A DNA stretch of 12,120 nt, taken from Richelia sp. UBA3308. GTDB lineage: Bacteria > Cyanobacteriota > Cyanobacteriia > Cyanobacteriales > Nostocaceae. Below the pieces are notes generated by a model. That model was given only the letters and a program-made list of their open reading frames with translations. It was not told the origin of the DNA and did not search any database. Position 1 is the first letter of the stretch; the number at the start of each line of letters is the position of its first letter. This document shows, one piece after another, positions 1 through 7,255 of the stretch. Both the position numbers and the translations under genes were made by a program. The stretch is from positions 1 to 12,120 of the forward strand of contig DESS01000019.1 in the NCBI GenBank assembly GCA_002361335.1, given 5' to 3'.

Positions 1-37
1 TTAATTTTGTAGGACTACTTATTAACTGCGGTGAGTA

Positions 38-144
38 TATAGCGAATTTCAGTTGGGTGCAATACCCCAGAAAATTAGTAAGTTGGCACGGGCACGGATG
101 CTCGTACCACAAGAATGTATTCTACTCAAATGAAAACCGCTATA
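38..144. repeat. MITE-like element with 14-bp imperfect terminal inverted repeats
   Basis: The left end at 38-51 reads TATAGCGAATTTCA and the right end at 131-144 reads TGAAAACCGCTATA. The right end matches the reverse complement of the left at 12 of 14 positions, and the last seven bases (TATAGCG/CGCTATA) match perfectly. If the outermost TA on each side is counted as target rather than element, this fits the TA duplication made by IS630/Tc1-mariner-type transposition. No ORF lies inside. The interior carries a doubled GGCACG and a weak hairpin at 91-108. It sits just 3' of the giant gene, which ends at 162, so its transcript may serve as the 3' end of that mRNA. Its status as a dispersed repeat is inferred and needs genome-wide copies to prove. 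Confidence 0.5.
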
Positions 145-161
145 ATTCGTAATTGGTGAGT

Positions 162-3100
162 TTAAATAGCTTGAATATCAATCTCTAGAATCACATCATT
201 AAAGTCAAAATCACCACCCTTAGCTAAATCCTCGAAGCCGAAGATATTATCGCCAAATAAGCGGATGTGATCTACTCCATCACTATTTGCTCCGAGGAAT
301 GAGAAGTAAACTTCTGCGTTGTCGTTGAGTGCTTCGTCTACTGTACCATCCACAATCATGAAGGGAGCTAAAATGCGATCGCCATCAAAGGTTCCGTTGA
401 AGGAGGTTGTTTGTTGGTTTTCGGTTTGTAGTAAGTCTAAACTTGTGATGCGATTTGTCAGGGCTGCTTGTTTATATCCAGTATCACCAGGATTAATATC
501 TGCTACTGCATCACCATCAATATCAATGCCGCCGTTGATATCGGTAATTTGGTAGAAGCCGATAAGATTGTCTTGAGCTGCTTCTCGATATACTTGAACT
601 TTGACGGAAACTGGATCTGTTACTTGACTTAAATCGATCAATTCTTGCTGAGTTTCTCTTTGTAATTTAGTACCCAGAGCAGGTGCTTGTGGAGAAAGCT
701 CTACGTTCAAAGCTATATCAGTTAAATCGTTGTTAAATGCTTGTTCTGACCATTCTAAGGTAAAGTTTTCTGTATCTAAGTCAGCTACTCGCATGTTGGA
801 GGAGTTGGAGAAGAATACTGGTACTGTTGTGCTTCCTGTTGATTCTAATTCACTAAGTACTTCATCTGTTGAAGCGTTGGATATCATGTAGAATCCGAAG
901 CTTGTATTTGAGTCAATTTCCAGTATGCGCTCAATATCTCCCTGGTTAAATCCGCTAGGAATATCAGAAATTCCTGACAAAATCACCTGCGATCGCTCTA
1001 ATGCTGCTTGGAGATAATCTGGGGAATCGGGAGCAATTCCGTTAATATTACCGTTTTCATCATCGACAATGAATAATCCAACTTCGTTAATATTGTCGGT
1101 TTCTACCTCATCAACGGTAAATTTAAGGTTTTGACTCTCTCCTTCATTTAAAGCAAAGAAACCGTTTTGACTATTATCTTGAGCAAACTCTACTGGTGGT
1201 ACGTCAATCAAGTTGATTGTAATATCAGCAGTGTCGCTTAAACCATCTGCATCTGTTGCTAGTACGTCCAAATTGAAGGTTGGAGTGGTTTCAAAATCGA
1301 GATCATCACTATCGTTAACAATAATTGCACCAGTTAAGGGATCAATTGCAAAGGCTTGTTTGTTATCTTTATCTGGATCGAGGTTACCAGAAGTAATTCC
1401 AAAGTTTAAAGCTTCTGTTTCGGAGTCAGTGGCTGTTACGATACCAATCACTGTTTCATCATTGCTGTTTTCTTGTAACTCGAAAATCGCATCATCAGCA
1501 ATGGGAGAGTTATTTTCAATGACTGATAAAACAGCTTGATTACTATTCGTTTCTGCTGGAATAATACCAACCACGGTTTCTTCTTCGCTGTTTTCCGCTA
1601 CCGAGAAGGTGGCATTGTCAATACTTACAGATTCGCTTTCATCTACATCGGCAAGGTTAATGGTAATTCTTGCATTATCTGATAAACCATTTTCATCGGT
1701 TACAGTTAGCGCTAAGTTGAAAGTCGGTGTGGTTTCAAAGTCTAAATCATCACTATCTGCGACTGTAATTCTACCAGTAGCGCTATCAATTGCGAAAGCC
1801 GCTGTACCATCTCCATCGGGGTCGATATTTCCTGAAGTAATAGCATAGGTGAGGGTGTCGTTTTCTGGATCGGTTGCACTAAGTTGTGTGACAAATGTAC
1901 CTTCAGGACTGTTTTCTTCTATTGTAAAAACAGCACCAAAACTAGGTCCTTCATTTACATCATTAATGTTAATTGTAAACTCTTGAGATTCCAATTCACC
2001 GGAATTATATTGACTATCGCGAGCTTGAACTTCAATTGTGTGAATTTGGTTGGTTTCAAAGTCTAAGAGATCGCCGTTAGCGACTTGTAATTCGTTACCA
2101 ACGATTTTAAAACGTCCTCCAGCATCATTGATTAAATCAAAAGTGAATGGATCGTCGGTATCTTCTGGATCGGTAGCGCTTAATAAACCAACTACTGTAC
2201 CTTCAGGGCTATTCTCATCAACATTACCAGGGTTGATTTGAATTTCATCATCGTTGCGAATTGTTCCAATACCTTGAGCATCGGAAATTTCGGCATTAGT
2301 AGCGTTACTCAAGTTGACAAAGAAATTCTCGTCAATTTCAAGTCGGTTTTCACCTGTGACGGAAACAGTGACTTGTTTAGTGGTTTCACCTGCTGCAAAA
2401 TTTAGAGTACCATTTGTTGCTGTATAGTCTTTTCCAGCAGTTGCACTACCATCTACCGTGGTAAAGTCTACTGCGATCGCTTCTGTACTGGTTTCCGATA
2501 GAGTAACATTAAAGACAAAATCAGTAGTACCGCTATCCCCTTCTTCTAATGAAAAATCACTGATAGAAAGAAGCGGTAAAGGCGTTAATTCTGTTGTCAG
2601 TTTGTCATAAATACCTTGTTCAAATCCCGTGAAGTCATTTGTTTGGGAAACAAACGCACCAGTTCCCCCAATCAAATTATCTTCGTAGAAATCAACAACG
2701 GTGTTATCATCGCTGACAACAATAGCGTTAATAACATCAACCCCTGCTGCTAAAGCATTATCTCTAGCAGTTGCGGGATTTATTCCATCATTCCATTTAC
2801 CGTCGGTGGATAAGTCAATTTTCCAGCGTCTTCCATCGTAAACGTTAGAAGAAAACCCAGGAACAGCAAAATAAATTGCATCACCAGGAGCAGTCGCACC
2901 ATCAAAAGGACGACTTCCACCACTTTCTGGTAGTAAAGCATTACCAATCGCGATCGCAAAATCTTTTGAAGTCTCAACGCTATCAATTAACGTCCAGTCA
3001 ACAACTTCTTGAATTTGATCTTCACCAGCCCAAACAACTAAGTTTACCGCGACTTGACCTTCAAGACCTTCAGAAATTACATTATTGAAAAGGTCTTCAT

Positions 3101-6100
3101 TGTTGAAAGCTGCGATATATCCTTCTATTTGTGTTTTGTACTCTTCATTGTCGATACTTTCTGAAATATCAACTAGAAGGGATAATTCAGTGTCAACATC
3201 TTCTTGGTTTGGGTTCTCGCTGTCGTCGTTGAGAATTGTTCCAATACCTTCAGGATCGAGAATGTCAGCATTAGTAACGTTACTTAAATTGACAAAGAAG
3301 GTTTCGTCGCTTTCAACTTTATTGTCACCAGCAACAGATACGGTTACGGTTTTGCTAGTTTCGCCAGCGTTAAATGTCAGAGTACCGTTTGTAGGGGCGT
3401 AGTCTTCACCAGCGACTGCCGTATCATCTGCCGTGGCGTAATCTATGGTGATAGTTTCGTCGTTAGCTTTTGATAGGTTCACATCAAATACGAAATCTGT
3501 GGTACCGCTATCACCTTCTAAGAATGAAACGTCGCTGATAGAGACTTGAGGAGGTGGGTTCAATTCAATTGTCAGTTTTTGTTCGACAGCAGCTTTAAAG
3601 TCATTAAAGCCATTACTTTCTAATGCAAAAGCTGGGTTTCCGTCTGCATTAGTACCGCCAATTAGATTGTTACGGTAAAAGTTGAGAACGCTGGAACTAC
3701 CCCCGATGACAATACCGTTGATAACATCAACACCTGCTGCTAAAGCATTATCTCTAGCACTAGAGCTTGCACTAGAACTTCCAGTACCGTCTCCAGAAAC
3801 ATCAATCGTCCAACGTCTACCTTCAAAAGGATTAGAAGAAAATAAGGGAACTGCAAAATTAATTGCTGCTCCGGGAGAAGTACCCCCAGAAAAAGGACGA
3901 CTACCACCACTTGCTGGTAATAATGTTTCGCGAATATCTCTAGCAAAGTCTTGGGAAGTTTGTACGCTATCAATTAATGTCCAACCTATAGATTCTTGTT
4001 GGGAATTATCACTAGACCAAACAATTAGGTTAACAGCAACCTGACCTTCGATACCTTGAGATATTACGTTGTTATAAAAGTCTGGATTCTCGAAAGTTTC
4101 AGCATAACCTTCTAGTTGTAGATTATATTCGCTGCTGCTTACACTTCCGGAAATATCAACCAAAAGCGATAATTCCGTATCGACATCAACTGGGGTTCCG
4201 CTGTCGTCGTTGAGAATTCTGCCAATACCTTGAGGATCGCTAATAATAGCGTTGGTAGCGTTACTCAAATTAACCAAGAAGGTTTCGTCGCTTTCAACTG
4301 TGGTGTCCCCAATCACTGAGACGTTAACAGTTTTACTTGTCTCACCAGGATTAAAAGTCAGAGTATCAGAAATTGCTGTATAATCGCTCCCAGCAGTTGC
4401 AGAATTTGTACCATCCGCAGTGGAAAACTCTAGCGCTATAGTTTCAGTACTGGTTGTTGATAAGTTGACAGTAAAAGCAAAGTTGGTTGTACCGCTATTA
4501 CCTTCTAGAGCTGAAACATCACTGATAGTAACTAGTGGTAGAATTGGTGGGGTACCATCGTCGTCGATAATAGTTCCTGTTCCTTGAGAATCGCTAATAG
4601 TAGCGTTGGTAGCGTTACTCAAATTGACAAAGAAGGTTTCATCGCTTTCATCTATGGTGTCTCCAATTACAGGGACATCAATAGTTTTGCTTGTCTCACC
4701 AGGATTAAAAGTCAGATTGTCAGAAGTCGCTGTATAATCGCTCGGAGCAGTTGCTGGACTTTTATCTGGTGCTGAATTTGCACCATCTGCGGTGGTATAG
4801 TCTACGGTGACAATTTCAGAACTACTTCTAGATAAACTGACAGTAAAACCAAAGTTTTGGGAACCGCTATCACCTTCGAGTAATGAAACATCGCTGATAG
4901 AAATTTCTGGTTGAGGTGGTGGATTAACAATTTGTCCTGCTTCATAAGCTCCCATATCAACTATTGCGTTGACGATGCGGGGATTTCCATCTAAGTCAAA
5001 AGGAATTTTCTCGGTAGTGTCAGCATCATCGTCTAAGTCGTCAACATCCGCAGGAAGCAAGTCATTATTACCCATGTCAGTTCCAGGAGAACTTGCTTGT
5101 AATTCGAAATTACCATTAGCAGGATCAACAAATAAGGGATCATCTTGTTTATTTCCAGTACCGGGGTAACCTCCTTCGACAATGCTGTGACTCACGACAG
5201 CAGTCGTTCCACCAATTTCGTTGTCAGAGATATTTGCTTGATTATCCCATAAAATACTGTTGTTAATAGTAATAGAAGGTCTAGCTAAATCAGAAGTAGA
5301 TTCTACACTGAATATCGCACCACCATTAACGCTATTATTCTTAGTGAAAGTACTGTTGTTAATTGTGATGTCAGTGTAGATGTCGTTATAAATTGCACCA
5401 CCATCAAAGCTACTAGAATTGCCTTGGAATAGACTATTAGTAATTACTGGATTGCTATTATTACTACTGCGACTACTACCATTATTGTAAATTGCACCAC
5501 CGTTACCACCACCTGCTAGGTTAAAGCTAAAGGTAGTATTAGTTATTCTAGGGTCACTATCTCTGAAATTATAGATTCCACCGCCATTTTCAGATGTATT
5601 ATCCTCAAAATTGACATTAGTCAAACTGGGGCTACTATCGTCATTGTATATCCCACCACCTTGACTGCTGGCAGAATTATTTTTAAAATCAACATTAGTC
5701 AAGTTGGGATTACTATCTTCATTGTATATCCCACCACCTCTACTGCTGGCAGAATTTTCGCTGAAGTTGACATCAGTAAAAATAGAACTACTGGAGATAT
5801 TGTATATTCCACCGCCTTGTGAGGCAGAATTATTACTGAAGGTAATATTGGTGAAACTGGCAATACTATTACCGTTATATATTCCACCACCTCTGGAACT
5901 AGCACTGTTATCCTTAATAAGCAAGTTTGTAAAAGTAGGACTACCATTGGTATTCAGAATACCACCACCATTATTATTTGGACTGCGATTAGCGTTTCCT
6001 CCAGTAATAGTAAAGCCATCCAAAACAGTATTAGGAGTAGTGCTGCTTGCCAAAACTACATGGTAACTGTTGTCGCTGTTATCGGTAGTATCGCCGATTT

Positions 6101-6368
6101 CTCCACTGAGAATCGTCTCATTATTCTCCCAGTCTCGTTGCTCCCGACTGGTTTCAGTACCAGCAAAACCACCGTAAATCTCAACGCGATTTTTTAGAGT
6201 AAAACTGTCTTCACGAGTTGTACCGGGTGTATAAGTACCTTTAGCAACCCAAATTTCATCTCCAGAAGAAGCATCTGCGATCGCAGTCTGTAAATCAGTA
6301 TAAGCATTAGCCCAAGAATTACCATTATTGCTTCCAGTAGCGCTTTGATTAACGTAAAGAATAGCCAT
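162..6368 (-). CDS. Giant modular surface/secreted protein: beta-helix, Calx-beta, DUF1194, cadherin, DUF4114
   Basis: This 2068-residue protein is probably an exported Ca2+-stabilised adhesin or matrix protein. Domains in order: parallel beta-helix with GGGIYN coils (about 1-478); Calx-beta (486-604, 612-722, 940-1050, 1266-1375), each with an EG(D/N)SG start and a DE(T/N)F motif; VWA-like DUF1194 (727-937 and 1057-1262) with MIDAS DISGS at 738-742 and DISES at 1067-1071; cadherin-like repeats (about 1376-1472, 1476-1576, 1626-1723) plus a truncated one near 1582-1622; and a DUF4114-type C-terminus (about 1730-2068) ending in an acidic GGDFDFND segment at 2051-2058. There are no cysteines, no N-terminal signal peptide, no transmembrane helix, and no RTX nonapeptides. 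Those traits fit type I-like secretion, which is an inference. The start is supported by AAGAGG at 6375-6380, six bases upstream of the ATG. No transporter gene lies nearby. Ligand and role are unknown. Confidence 0.95.
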   Translation of the reverse strand: MAILYVNQSATGSNNGNSWANAYTDLQTAIADASSGDEIWVAKGTYTPGTTREDSFTLKNRVEIYGGFAGTETSREQRDWENNETILSGEIGDTTDNSDNSYHVVLASSTTPNTVLDGFTITGGNANRSPNNNGGGILNTNGSPTFTNLLIKDNSASSRGGGIYNGNSIASFTNITFSNNSASQGGGIYNISSSSIFTDVNFSENSASSRGGGIYNEDSNPNLTNVDFKNNSASSQGGGIYNDDSSPSLTNVNFEDNTSENGGGIYNFRDSDPRITNTTFSFNLAGGGNGGAIYNNGSSRSSNNSNPVITNSLFQGNSSSFDGGAIYNDIYTDITINNSTFTKNNSVNGGAIFSVESTSDLARPSITINNSILWDNQANISDNEIGGTTAVVSHSIVEGGYPGTGNKQDDPLFVDPANGNFELQASSPGTDMGNNDLLPADVDDLDDDADTTEKIPFDLDGNPRIVNAIVDMGAYEAGQIVNPPPQPEISISDVSLLEGDSGSQNFGFTVSLSRSSSEIVTVDYTTADGANSAPDKSPATAPSDYTATSDNLTFNPGETSKTIDVPVIGDTIDESDETFFVNLSNATNATISDSQGTGTIIDDDGTPPILPLVTISDVSALEGNSGTTNFAFTVNLSTTSTETIALEFSTADGTNSATAGSDYTAISDTLTFNPGETSKTVNVSVIGDTTVESDETFLVNLSNATNAIISDPQGIGRILNDDSGTPVDVDTELSLLVDISGSVSSSEYNLQLEGYAETFENPDFYNNVISQGIEGQVAVNLIVWSSDNSQQESIGWTLIDSVQTSQDFARDIRETLLPASGGSRPFSGGTSPGAAINFAVPLFSSNPFEGRRWTIDVSGDGTGSSSASSSARDNALAAGVDVINGIVIGGSSSVLNFYRNNLIGGTNADGNPAFALESNGFNDFKAAVEQKLTIELNPPPQVSISDVSFLEGDSGTTDFVFDVNLSKANDETITIDYATADDTAVAGEDYAPTNGTLTFNAGETSKTVTVSVAGDNKVESDETFFVNLSNVTNADILDPEGIGTILNDDSENPNQEDVDTELSLLVDISESIDNEEYKTQIEGYIAAFNNEDLFNNVISEGLEGQVAVNLVVWAGEDQIQEVVDWTLIDSVETSKDFAIAIGNALLPESGGSRPFDGATAPGDAIYFAVPGFSSNVYDGRRWKIDLSTDGKWNDGINPATARDNALAAGVDVINAIVVSDDNTVVDFYEDNLIGGTGAFVSQTNDFTGFEQGIYDKLTTELTPLPLLSISDFSLEEGDSGTTDFVFNVTLSETSTEAIAVDFTTVDGSATAGKDYTATNGTLNFAAGETTKQVTVSVTGENRLEIDENFFVNLSNATNAEISDAQGIGTIRNDDEIQINPGNVDENSPEGTVVGLLSATDPEDTDDPFTFDLINDAGGRFKIVGNELQVANGDLLDFETNQIHTIEVQARDSQYNSGELESQEFTININDVNEGPSFGAVFTIEENSPEGTFVTQLSATDPENDTLTYAITSGNIDPDGDGTAAFAIDSATGRITVADSDDLDFETTPTFNLALTVTDENGLSDNARITINLADVDESESVSIDNATFSVAENSEEETVVGIIPAETNSNQAVLSVIENNSPIADDAIFELQENSNDETVIGIVTATDSETEALNFGITSGNLDPDKDNKQAFAIDPLTGAIIVNDSDDLDFETTPTFNLDVLATDADGLSDTADITINLIDVPPVEFAQDNSQNGFFALNEGESQNLKFTVDEVETDNINEVGLFIVDDENGNINGIAPDSPDYLQAALERSQVILSGISDIPSGFNQGDIERILEIDSNTSFGFYMISNASTDEVLSELESTGSTTVPVFFSNSSNMRVADLDTENFTLEWSEQAFNNDLTDIALNVELSPQAPALGTKLQRETQQELIDLSQVTDPVSVKVQVYREAAQDNLIGFYQITDINGGIDIDGDAVADINPGDTGYKQAALTNRITSLDLLQTENQQTTSFNGTFDGDRILAPFMIVDGTVDEALNDNAEVYFSFLGANSDGVDHIRLFGDNIFGFEDLAKGGDFDFNDVILEIDIQAI
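2583..4535 (-). repeat. Duplicated Calx-beta + DUF1194 module within the giant gene
   Basis: Residues 612-937 and 940-1262 are two copies of the same two-domain unit. Shared landmarks include TELSLLVDIS, GQVAVNL, WTLIDSV, LLP.SGGSRPF, SSN...GRRW, ARDNALAAGVDVIN and NLIGGT. Both copies keep the DxSxS metal-site signature. They differ after the GRRW strand: copy one has DVSGDGTG, while copy two has DLSTDGKWNDG. The order and the lack of filler between copies point to tandem duplication of the pair rather than separate gains of each domain. The Calx-beta DNA also shows close nucleotide similarity between 4249-4298 and 4599-4648, indicating a further recent copy event. Confidence 0.85.
5568..5969 (-). 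repeat. Tandem ~78-bp repeats encoding beta-helix coils
   Basis: The coding DNA for residues 134-267 repeats with a period of 75-78 bp. The motif GGGI(Y/L)N starts at residues 134, 160, 185, 211, 237 and 262, so coils are 25-26 residues. Looser coils with GGAIYN or GGAIF follow at 290, 323 and 349. The repeat is still visible at DNA level: the stretch beginning ATTGTATATCCCACCACC occurs at 5643 and again exactly 78 bp later at 5721, followed by near-identical sequence. The pattern resembles polymorphic-outer-membrane-protein-type and other right-handed parallel beta-helix proteins. Nearly identical units could expand or contract by recombination. Confidence 0.85.
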
Positions 6369-6374
6369 TGAATA

Positions 6375-6380
6375 CCTCTT
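6375..6380 (-). promoter_or_regulatory. Ribosome binding site of the giant gene
   Basis: On the minus strand AAGAGG lies six bases before the ATG at 6368. It fixes the start of the 2068-residue protein, whose N-terminus (MAILYVNQSA) then runs straight into the beta-helix domain. Confidence 0.75.
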
Positions 6381-6476
6381 AAAAAACTAGATTTGATTGA
6401 AACCGAAACGAATCGAAGCTAGTTGATTACAGAATTCCTAGCGCGTTAAAATTAACGGGACTTATGTAAGTGTCAC

Positions 6477-6510
6477 AAGACTTTGGTTGGTGCCTGACAC
6501 CAGAAGTCTT
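6477..6510. repeat. Two-part hairpin in the leader of the giant gene
   Basis: An outer 7-bp stem pairs 6477-6483 (AAGACTT) with 6504-6510 (AAGTCTT). An inner 5-bp stem pairs 6488-6492 (TGGTG) with 6498-6502 (CACCA), with a 5-base loop. The internal bulge is asymmetric, four bases against one. It lies about 110 bases upstream of the giant gene's start on the template for its mRNA. It has no T-tract, so it is not a standard terminator. It could be a repeated intergenic element or an RNA structure. Confidence 0.55.
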
Positions 6511-6569
6511 ATTATTTCCTTGAAAAGCAGTCACTGTACAAGCACCCTTGTATATTGAGACTAGTTTAT

Positions 6570-6634
6570 GGTGCGTGACGGTAATTTCAAATAATTTCGT
6601 TATAAGTGGTAAATTATCGTAACCGTCACACACC
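6570..6634. repeat. Long inverted repeat, REP/MITE-like
   Basis: GGTGCGTGACGGT at 6570-6582 pairs with ACCGTCACACACC at 6622-6634, matching at 12 of 13 positions. A further inner pairing of AATTT (6583-6587) with AAATT (6611-6615) extends the hairpin. Similar GGTGCGT...ACGCACC-type inverted repeats are familiar from cyanobacterial intergenic DNA, which is my recollection rather than a search. No ORF is enclosed. It may be a dispersed repeat or a processed RNA structure. Confidence 0.55.
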
Positions 6635-6653
6635 CGACAAAAAATGATGTATT

Positions 6654-6684
6654 TTTCTTGGTTAACAAAACTTCCACCAAGAAA
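6654..6684. repeat. 8-bp perfect inverted repeat
   Basis: TTTCTTGG at 6654-6661 pairs with CCAAGAAA at 6677-6684 across a 15-base loop. There is no clean T-run after it on either strand, so a terminator role is weakly supported. It may be a protein-binding dyad. Confidence 0.4.
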
Positions 6685-7036
6685 CAGTTGCGAAAATCAA
6701 ACAATTTCTAGTCAAAAATTTAAGCAAAAATCAAGCTATTAGAGATTAACTATCTCTTCCACGGCAACAAACTTTTAACCTTCTCGACTCAGTAAACGGC
6801 CTTTGGATAGCAAGTAAATAAAAATGTGAAATTAATTCTGGTAAAAACTCCAGAATACTGTCTGACAAACTTTCAACTTCAGACTCTCGGACTAAAATCT
6901 AAATAGTAGATGCAGTCCTATATATACGAATTATTACGTAAAAAATATATATTTTTAAGTACTATGCAAAACCTTTGAAAAAGAATATATCAAAACTCAA
7001 CCTTTAGATGTAGATGCAGTATCATATCAAAAAAAG

Positions 7037-7130
7037 TTGAAAGGTTACACGGGTCGTAGAATCCGTAATTATCTCCGCAAACGAGGTATCCGTTTAACCA
7101 TCCCAAGACTTTCCAACGAACCACGTCGCG
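7037..7130 (+). pseudogene. Transposase remnant (IS5/IS4-type DDE), internal fragment
   Basis: The plus strand encodes KGYTGRRIRNYLRKRGIRL followed by TIPRLSNEPRRG. This matches the region around the second catalytic aspartate of IS5/IS4-superfamily DDE transposases, where the typical pattern is DKGY...IR.YL..RGI...IPRR.N. The usual aspartate before KGY is replaced by leucine at the break, and the expected continuation (FD...Y..RN.VERL) is missing. Only about 31 codons survive, with neither end of the element nor terminal repeats. The right break falls exactly where the AAA-like ATPase remnant begins on the opposite strand. The exact IS family is uncertain. Confidence 0.6.
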
Positions 7131-7244
7131 GAAGTAGTTTTGCTGAGCAATCAGCCGTTCTAAATTTGGCAAGCGGACTGTCGGAGGTAACATATAATGA
7201 ATATCTGCTTTACAAGGACCAGCAGTATTGAACCAGTAAGGCAT
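7131..7244 (-). pseudogene. AAA-like ATPase remnant, N-terminus only
   Basis: The minus strand encodes MPYWFNTAGPCKADIHYMLP followed by PTVRLPNLERLIAQQNYF. This is the characteristic N-terminus of a cyanobacterial family of AAA-like domain proteins, in which NYF is normally followed by a strand and the Walker A loop (APRQ.GKTT). Here the reading breaks after NYF into antisense transposase sequence, so the P-loop and all catalytic parts are lost. A GTG at 7256 overlaps the stop of the response regulator gene, but the family's usual start is the ATG at 7244. The fragment cannot bind ATP and is a relic. Its position after the regulator suggests a full gene once stood there. Confidence 0.7.
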
Positions 7245-7255
7245 AAGGGCGCTCA

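Larger units (their letters stand above)
6369..7036. other. Long non-coding region upstream of the giant gene
   Basis: Nearly 670 bases hold no convincing gene. The region is AT-rich and unusually dense in inverted repeats: 6444-6457, 6477-6510, 6537-6552, 6570-6634, 6654-6684 and 6836-6855. On the minus strand it would supply the promoter and leader of the giant gene. I see no clear -35/-10 pair. AT-rich tracts near 6917-6957 could hold a promoter, which would give a leader of more than 500 bases, but this is a guess. An 11-bp direct repeat, GTAGATGCAGT, occurs at 6906-6916 and 7010-7020. Confidence 0.6.

Noticed and set aside
162..1187. RTX-type Ca2+-binding nonapeptides at the C-terminus
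   Set aside because: No GGxGxDxLx repeats are present; the GGDFDFND segment belongs to the DUF4114-type end.
2780..3973. Alternative frames inside the DUF1194-coding regions
   Set aside because: They come in matching pairs because the DNA is duplicated, and lack ribosome binding sites or family features.
5568..5969. CRISPR-like array from regularly spaced repeats
   Set aside because: The period is 78 bp in frame with beta-helix coils and there are no unique spacers.
6427..6633. 68-codon minus-strand frame upstream of the giant gene
   Set aside because: It spans three inverted repeats, has no convincing ribosome binding site and its product resembles no protein I know; best read as non-coding.
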